NCBI RefSeq assembly: GCF_902806685.2 | Contig: NC_048548.1 | Coordinates: forward strand, 62,001-126,000 | Direction: 5' to 3' | Source: Maniola hyperantus | Lineage: Eukaryota > Arthropoda > Insecta > Lepidoptera > Nymphalidae | DNA: 64,000 nucleotides | Shown here: positions 42,401-51,400 of the stretch, in pieces | How positions within the stretch are numbered: position 1 is the stretch's first letter | How the letters are laid out: each line of letters starts with the position of its first letter | Notes under the pieces: model-generated | The model's database searches: none | Told to the model about the DNA's origin: nothing | What the model saw: the letters and a program-made list of their open reading frames with translations, nothing else | Program-made: the position numbers and the translations under genes

Positions 42401-45400
42401 TCTGCCGCAGCTTGTTCGAGAAGGACAAACTCATCTTCTCGCTCGTTCTCACTCTCGGCATACTTCGGGCTAGGGTGAGTACGTCTATTCTCTTACATTT
42501 CGATTTAAGACATGTTGGAAAAGGAACAAAATTTTTCAAATGAACCACAAAATAATATTTCGGCTCATTCTGCTAATTTATTGCTCCCCTATTTGTTCTT
42601 GTTGCCGTGTATTAACAAACTATTGAGTATCCTTTAAGACGCTTCTTCTTCCAGCGTCGCTCCTTCAACTTTAAGGATCGTGGCTCCCCTTTGATACGAT
42701 TCTTGCTACGATGTTCTTCCATCTTTCTCTATTTGCTGCCATGTGGATTACCGATAGGTGTGTCGACCGCTTTTATTTGGTCTATCCGTTAGCGGGGTCA
42801 CTTTCCTTAGATCTTACCAGATTATGTTAAAATGATTTGACCAAGTTTTCATGTAACCAGGGCAAGTTGGACGACGAGCAAGTGGCGTTCCTGCTGACGG
42901 GCGGTGTGGCGCTGGAGAACCCCCACGAGAACCCCGCACCCGCCTGGCTCTCCGACAAGTGCTGGTCGGAGATCGTGCGCAGCAGCAATCTGAACGGGTG
43001 AGCGATCTGACATTACTTGTCTATGTTCCACCCCATGTTCTTGCTGACGGGCGGCGTGGCGCTGGAGAACCCCCACGAGAACCCTGCGCCCGCTTGGCTC
43101 TCTGACAAGTGCTGGGCGGAGATCGTGCGCAGCAGCAATCTGAATGAACGGGTGAGCGATCTGACATTACTTGTCTATGTTCCACCCCATGTTTTTATAC
43201 CTTGAGTAAAATCCTTAATGTTGTTCCAAAAAGTAACAGCTAATGTTCAATAACGGTAACTATGTGAACAATGTGGAAATATTGACACAACTGGTTAGGA
43301 ACGCTGGTTTTGCTGCAAGAACCTGCTAAGCGCATTACCGTGCAACTATTGAGTTAAGAGTTCGAAGAAAGAGCAATGCTTTGGAACCTGAATAGAACTA
43401 CTTATTATATTATATTCTGCGCCTGAGCTCTGGTACCATTTCCTTCTATATTTGATGATTAAAAAAAGGTTGACATACCTAATCATCGAGTTGTCACTCA
43501 GGTCTCAGTAGAAGTCGCCACGGATGTATATTTTCCTGTTTTATTTTATTTTTACCGTGAATCTATATATATAAAAGGAAAAGGTGACTGACTGACTGAC
43601 TGACTGACTGATCTATCAACGCACAGTTCAAACTACTGGACGGATCGGGCTGAAATTTGGCATGCAGTTAGCTATTATAACGTAGGCATCCGCTAAGAAA
43701 GTATTTTTGAAAATTCAACGCCTAAGGGGGTGAAATAGGGGTTTGAAATTTGTGTAGTCCACGCGGACGAAGTCGCGAGCATAAGCTAGTGTACAATAAG
43801 GATCAATCGACGTTTGCCGAAGCGTGCTATAGCGTCCAACGTTACGACTTCCACAGGCACTGCTTACATCACGTTTTGAGATACAATTATTATGTTAATA
43901 TCGCACAGGCTCCGCGGCTTCAAAGAGAACGTGCAAGGCAACATCGCGGCGTGGAAGGAGTTGTATGACCTGGCGGCGCCGCAAGAGGCCGCCCTGCCTG
44001 AACCGTACGCAGCCATTACAGGGATCCCGAAACTGATTATGTTCAGGTTTTTATACTTTAAATTATTTGTATTTTTTATGACTTGTTGAAGAATTTAAGA
44101 TGACAGAGTTTTTGACACGGCATCATAATGGAACATTGAATCTCGACATTCTAGTTTCTGTATAATTATCGTGTCAGAGCAAACGCCTCAATAATTTTCT
44201 AAATTACACTCATTAGGTCCGATTTCCTTAAAGTTAGGATCATGCGATTTTATTTAGTCCCTTCTTGGCATTATTCATGCCTACCGTATCTGCAACCGTG
44301 CTGCAGGTGCATCCGGCCCGACAAACTGATTCCTCTGGTGCAGCAGTACGTGGTGGAAGAGATGGGTCACACGTACATTGAGCCGCCGCCCTTTGATCTG
44401 GAGAAGTCGTACAACGACAGCAACTGCTGCTCGCCGCTCATCTTCATCCTGTCGCCCGGCTCCGACCCCATGTCGGGGCTCGTCAAGTTCTCCATGGAGC
44501 GCAAGGTGGTCAGCTTCGAGACCATCTCCCTTGGCCAGGGACAGGTTAGTTCTCATCTTCATCCTGTCGCCCGGCTCCGACCCCATGTCGGGGTCGACAG
44601 CGCATGTAGTCTCGTCCCTCAACAAATAGTTTTAATACAAAGTAATAGTTATTATGTCGACGCAGGGTCCAATAGCGGCCAACATGATCCAGCAAGCGAC
44701 CGCGACGGGCGGCTGGGTGGTGCTGCAGAACTGCCACGTGATGGAGTCGTGGATGGGCGAGCTGGAGCGCATCTGCGCGGAGGTGATGGTGCCGCAGCTC
44801 ACGCACGCCAGCTTCCGCTGCTGGCTCACCTCCTACCCCAGCAAGGCTTTCCCCGTTACCGTGCTGCAGAATGGTGAGCCGTCGTCTCTAGGGACGCTCG
44901 AATAGAACAGCATATAGCTATCTATGCGAAAATAATAATTTCACTAGCCCAAATAATTCGTTAAAAGAATTCATTTAAGTCAGGATCCGAGAATTCAATT
45001 TCGTGTAGTGATTTTTTTTAAGAAACCATCAAAGCTTAACTTAATTTAAAACATGTTAATAAGTAGACACGGTTTAATTTAAAGTTTAGCAAATCCGCCG
45101 AAAACGCCGGTTTGTTAACCTTCTTCTTTGTTCTTCTTCTCCAGGTGTCAAAATGACAAACGAAGCGCCCAAAGGTCTAAAGAACAACATCTACCGCTCC
45201 TACAGCTCGGACCCCATCTGCGACCCCGAGTTCTACATCTCGTGCCCGCGCACGGAGGAGTGGCGGCGGCTGCTGTTCGCGCTGTGCTTCTTCCACGCGG
45301 TCGTGCAGGAGCGGCGCGCGTTCGGGCCGCTGGGCTGGAACATACAGTACGAGTTCAACGAGAGCGATCTGAGGATATGCATCATGCAGTTGCAGGCGAG

Positions 45401-48400
45401 CTCTTCAACTGACCGTTCAAATTGTCATAATACGAATCCAAGCACTTGCGTAGCATCGGAAATTTTAATCATTCGCTCCCTTCTGGTCCGAATAGTAATT
45501 TTTGGTATTGTCACATTTGGTTGGCAGATGTTCCTCACGGAGTATTCGGAGACGCCGTTCGACGCGCTCAACTACCTGGCGGGCGAGTGCAACTACGGCG
45601 GCAGAGTCACCGACGACAAGGACCGCAGGCTCATACTGTCTCTGCTGTCCATCTTCTACAACGACGAAGTTACTACAGATCCTAAGTACGACCTGCTGCG
45701 CTTCTGATGCTCGCCATCTTAGCTTAGCTTCATGTATTGGAGGCGCAATGTGTGGCTTCTAAATCTATACTATAAATGCGAAAGTGTGTGTCTGTCTGCT
45801 AGCTTTTTACGGTCCAGCAGTTGAACCGATTTTGATGAAATTTAGTACAGACTTGCTTACATCTCGGGGAAGACATATATCCTGGAAAATGAAAGAGTTC
45901 CCACGGGATTTTTAAAAACCTAAATCCACGCAAACGAAGTCGTGAGCATCCTCTAGTAATATTATATTCCTCTTCTTTCTGACACACGCCAGATATATAA
46001 TAGGGGGATTCGGGAGGCTGATTGTACTGGGGTGTTCTGTGAACAGTTACTCGTTCTCTCCGAGCGGCGAGTACCGTGTGCCGCCCGCGATGGACTACAG
46101 CTCGGTGCTGGAGCACATCCGGGCGCTGCCGATGACGGCCAAGCCGGAGGTGTTCGGGCTGCACGACAACGCAGACATCACCAAGGACAACAAGGAGACT
46201 GCTGCGGTACGTAGCTTCTTCTTTGTAAAAGCTAGTGTTCTGTGAACAGTTACTCGTTCTCTCCGAGCGGCCAGTAGCGCGTACCGCTCGTGACGCGTAT
46301 CTTGGATCTTACAAGACTAGGATCATTATGCCAAATTGTTAAACTGACTCTCTGTTCAGGCAGCCGCCATATTTTCATCCCCAACAAATAACGGCACAAG
46401 GAGACATTTTGTTGAATGTTAACCACATAACGATGCCAACGTTCAGATTCTCAGATTTTCTTTGGTGGAACGGTGGAGGAAGAACAAAATTGTGAACAGG
46501 ATTCAATTGCGTTGGTGCTGTAAGCCGAGCACTTCCGTCTGCGTTAGTGACTGATCGTCAATAGTTTTTCGAATGCGGCGATAGTAGTGTATAATTGGGC
46601 ATTCTAGGTCACTACAGCATGTTTCGTTTCACTTCGTTCACGAAACATGCTTTAGTGATCTAGCCATGCCCTATTATAGGTTTTGCATTTCGTTCATTCG
46701 AAACATGATTTAGTGTTTGCCCAACTAAGATTTAATAAACGTTAATCATTATCTAAGATGGTTTGCAATTTTCAATATAAACTATGGTGTCGTTGAGAAA
46801 CTATTACTTTATTCGAGTTTGTTAAAGCTATCACACAAAAATGATATTTGAAAAGCAACCTCAATCACTTAATTTTAATAACATTTGTACTGTTAGCGAA
46901 AATACTAAGTTCCGTCATGGTAAACTATTTCCCAATACAATACGGTGTCTTATATGTGGTCCATCGAACTGTGGTAAAACCAATTTAGTCATCGGTCTTC
47001 TCCTATACGGAAATGGATAACGATTTAGAAACGTTTATCTTTATTAAAAAACCTTGTATCAACCTAAGTATACGTTTTTGGAAAATGTTTTGAAAAGAGT
47101 GTCTTACTTTAAATACCACGCCAATAATGATGTCCTTAGTCCTCAAAGCGCTAAACCTAATTCAGTCATAATTTTTGATGACGTAGCATCTAAAAAACAA
47201 AACAACATAAGAGATAACTTTGTTATGGGTAGACACAAGTTTGTTAACTCCTCTGCATTCTCATTGATCCCGGGCACGCACCTCTAACTTTTAGGAGTTA
47301 TGTACATCTTAAGTAATTAAATATCACTTGCTTTAACGGTGAAGGAAAACATCGTGAGGAAACCTGCATGCCTGAGAGTTCTCCATAATGTTCTCAAAGG
47401 TGTGTGAAGTCTACCAATCCGCACGTGGTCAGCGTGGTAGACTATATGGTCAAAACCCTTCTCACTCTGAGAGGAGACCCGTTCTCTGTAGTGAGCCGGT
47501 GATGGGTTGATCAAGATGAAGATGATGATATAGGTAGTAGTAGGTACTTACATACAATTATATTTTCCTTGCTTTTGTCTGCGGTTATAAGTAGTATCTG
47601 TATTGAATATATTTACGTTCATTTATATACACGGAACCCAAAGTTATCGTTTAGACTCAAACTTACAATTCTAAGTAAATGCTTGTCTTGCACTTCACAA
47701 AGGTACAGGGTGTAATCTAATAGGTTTCAGTTATAAAATTAGTAATAGGTAAGTATATCTGATTATTACTATACTAGATGATGCCCGCGACTTCGTCCGC
47801 GCGGATTAAGGTTTTTGATTCCCGCAGGAACCCTTTAATTTTCCGGAATAAAATGTAGCCTATGTGTTAATCCAGGGTGTAATCTATCTTCATTCCAAAT
47901 TTCATTCAAATCCGTTCAGCTGTTTTTGCGTGATTGAGTAACGAATATCCAAACATCCACACTTTCACATTTATAATATTAATATTAAGTAGGATCTTAT
48001 TCAATTCGTATTGCCTATACTATGCGGAATGCTACGCATGGGGTTCTAGTTTCGATTCCCAGTCGAGTAACTACGGTAACTTACTATTATTATGATCAGC
48101 TTGGGTTTAAAACAAACTTTCTGTATTTTAAATACTAATCCCACGTAGTAATAAGCATTAATTGATTGATTACTACTTTATTTGGAGAATAAAAGCGTAA
48201 TACCATAATAATAAATAAACTATACAATAAACGTCTACCTATTAATTTACTTTTAATTGAGTATCAAAAGAAGTAATGAGGAACCAACTAAATTACAGCC
48301 TGTATTAATTGCTATTTGCAGAAAACACTTGGTAGACATTAGGTACAAAAATAAAGTAAACATGATGCATCGTATATCAGTCAGCAATATGCCGATTAGC

Positions 48401-51400
48401 AAGAAATATTTCGCAATTTAACTTTGATATGTTACTTTACCTACTTATAAAATAGGTGTTTCAATGTTAATATTTATTCTGAAGAACGCCTTCTCCCAGA
48501 GATGAGAGCTCGCTACCAATTTTTGCTCCAAAACCATCTATCTATATACCTACTTAAAGTAAACAAAGTTAAGTAACAGCCTTTTTAACTCCCACTGCTG
48601 GAAAATGGCCTCCTCTCAGATAGCGATATGGATTTGAGCCTTAATCTACCGCGCTGGCTCAGTGTGGTTGGTGGATAAACACATCATGTCAGATAATCAT
48701 CCAAGCATGCGGGTTTCCTCACGATGTTTTCCTCATCGTAAGTTGTGATAAAAGCGTACATAACATGAAAAATGCCAAGTTAATGGTACACGCTCGTGAG
48801 ATCCGAACTCCGGACCTTTTGAACGAACGGTGTGATTCCGACGAGCTCACTCCCTGTATTTGTTATTCTGTCCATATACAATGTGTAGTCTCGTTTACGA
48901 ATTCGATAACAATTTTGGATCCACTTTATTTGTTGCTGGAGAGCTCGCTTTCTGCCGATGATAATGTATCACTTCACGAGCGCCGCGTCGCCTAGCGCTC
49001 AAACTGCTGGCTGGCGTACGCGAGTCGCTTCGGTCGTAACGTGAACGTACAATATATTGTTTATGAATATGTTTATTCACTTTCTGAAACAGATCGAAAT
49101 CGACCCACGACAAAACCCGATAGCAACCGAACTGACAACCAATTAGACAATTACTAAATCATGTTTCGAATGAACGAAATGCAAAACCTATAATTGGGTA
49201 TTGAAACGAAATATGCTGTAGTGATCTAGAATGCCCAATTATACACTACTGGCGATCTATTGAATCTATTATCTAATGCATTGAGTTGGTACTTGACAGT
49301 GCCATCACAAAGGTGGCAGCAGTTTCATGTCAGACTGAGCCTTAGATTGATTGAGTGTACCTACTGTAAGGCTTTGTTCTGACGTGAAATACTCCTTTGT
49401 CTCTTGGCTCGAGCGTCTATCGTGTCGCCCCCTCAGCTGCTGTTCGGATGCCTGCTGACGCAGACGAGCGTGGTGGCGCGCGGCGGCGGCGAGGGCGCGG
49501 AGGGCGGCGGCGTGGTGGAGCTGACGCGCGACGTGCTGGCGCGGCTGCCGCGCGCCTACGACGTGGCGGCCGTGAGTCTGCAGTACCCCGTGCAGTACTA
49601 CAACAGCATGAACACCGTGCTCAAGCAGGTGCGCCTGCTGCTCTCTGAACCAACAAACCATTTATACTGACACTCAGGCTGAGACCTGTAGAGCGTTCTT
49701 TGAGCTTGCGCACACTCAAGTTTCAGTTAAAACGAGACAGATTTATGCCAGCGACATGACGCTGTCTCGTGTTGACAGTGTCTTAAGGCTGAGCAATTTA
49801 AAGTGCGCTCCATTGATCTGTCTCTGCCTTAGACTTTGGCGATTCAGATAAGACCTGTCGTCGTAACGGATTTTCAGAACTGGAGCAGACATCATGAATA
49901 ACGCCTGTCGTCATCCCCCTACGATTGCAGGAGCTGATCCGCTACAACCGGCTGCTGGGCGTGGTGGCGCGCACGCTGCGCGGCGTGCACCTGGCGGCGC
50001 AAGGGCTGGCCATCATGAGCCCCGAGCTGGAGGGCTGCCACGACGCCTTCGTCAAGGGCATGGTGCCGCACGCGTGGATGTCCAAGTCCTATCCCTCCAT
50101 GAAGCCTCTGGGATCCTATGTTGCGGACTTGTTGGCGAGGTGAGTCGACCTTCTGCTTGTTCGGCTGACTCTCACCGGAGCAGTCGTGCCGAAGCGACTT
50201 ATCTTCAGGGCATGTCTCCGTACAATGACGCCCTACATTCTCCCGTGCTCTACAGATCGCCTATCCATCGCCCACTTCACCGCACAAGCACTCCTTTCGT
50301 CGGAGTACGTGCCCGAAGGTCGTCACTAAGTACACTTAACGTTACAGAGGCATATTTAAATTTGAATTAAATTTTTTTATTCAGATACAAGTTAGCCCTT
50401 GACTGCAATCTCACCTGGTGGTAAGTGACGATGTAGTCTAAGATGGAAGCGGACTAACCTGGAAGAGGTATAGCAGTTTTTAATAAACCCATGCCCCTTT
50501 GGTTTCTACACGGCATCGTACCGGAACGCTAAATCGCTTGGCGGCACGGCTTTGTCGGCAGGGTGATAACTAGCCACGGCCGTAGCCTGCCACCAGAAAT
50601 GATTTAAAAATGTTTTATACATACCTACGTCCTGAACATGAAAAGCGCGAATGGGACGAAAATATTTACTTCGATTATCTTGTTAAATCAGCATAATGAC
50701 AGCCAAAATGTTGAGCTACTAGGCGTGGCTACGAAACCTTGTCTTATGCACACTTGACCAGTTTTTAGGATTCCGTACCTCAAAAAGGGAAAAGGAACCC
50801 TTGTAAGATCACTTCGTTGTCTGTCTGTCTATCGGTCTGTCAAGAAACCTATAGGGTAGCCGGTAGGTACTTCCCGTTGATCTAGAATCATGAAATTTGG
50901 CAGGTAGGTAGGTCGTATAGCACATGTAACGTATAGCACATGTAACGTATAGCACATGTACATGTAACGGGAAAAATCCGAAAACCGTGATTTTATGGTC
51001 AAATCACAAAAAAATGTGTAAAATACCTAACATGTACTTACGTAATTATAAACACGTGTTCGATAAAATAATAGTTTATTATCGCAATTGGCAATATTGC
51101 TACGCAAGTGTAAAGTCGTGTAAAGTTTACTATCGCAATTGGCAATATTGCTACGCAAGTGTAAAGTCGTGTAAAGTTTACTATCGCAATTGGCAATATT
51201 GCTACGCAAGTGTAAAGTCGTGTAAAGTTTACAATTATAGGTACGTTTGTACTCAGTCTGCTCCTGCTCCTATATATAATAATATGCTCTTTAAGCTCTG
51301 TTATTTCACAAACAAACAAATCACAATATTTGTAGGTATATTATAACATTATGTGCATCAGACTAGTTAATCGTATTGAACTAAATATCGATAATTTAAA

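Larger units (their letters stand above)
46583..49250. mobile_element. Polinton/Maverick-like element, internally deleted, 2668 bp
   Basis: The element starts AGTAGTGTATAATTGGGCAT and ends with the reverse complement, ATGCCCAATTATACACTACT. A 6-bp direct repeat GGCGAT flanks it on both sides (46577-46582 and 49251-49256), the target-duplication length of Polintons, which also begin AG and end CT. The left inverted repeat spans 46583-46714; the right one, 49153-49250, lacks an internal piece of about 37 bases. Inside is a broken packaging-ATPase gene. Later insertions within it are a Lep1-like repeat (47772-47995) and SINE pieces (47320-47525 and 48590-48900). Full Polintons are 15-20 kb, so most genes are gone. 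It lies in the dynein intron 46207-49436. Confidence 0.8.

Noticed and set aside
43038..43151. Second real exon of AAA6
   Set aside because: The copy lacks any acceptor AG before it and has a 4-base insertion, so it cannot replace or follow exon 42861-42997 in frame.
51081..51235. CRISPR-like repeat spacing
   Set aside because: The three units are contiguous 51-bp tandem repeats with no variable spacers, in a eukaryotic intron.
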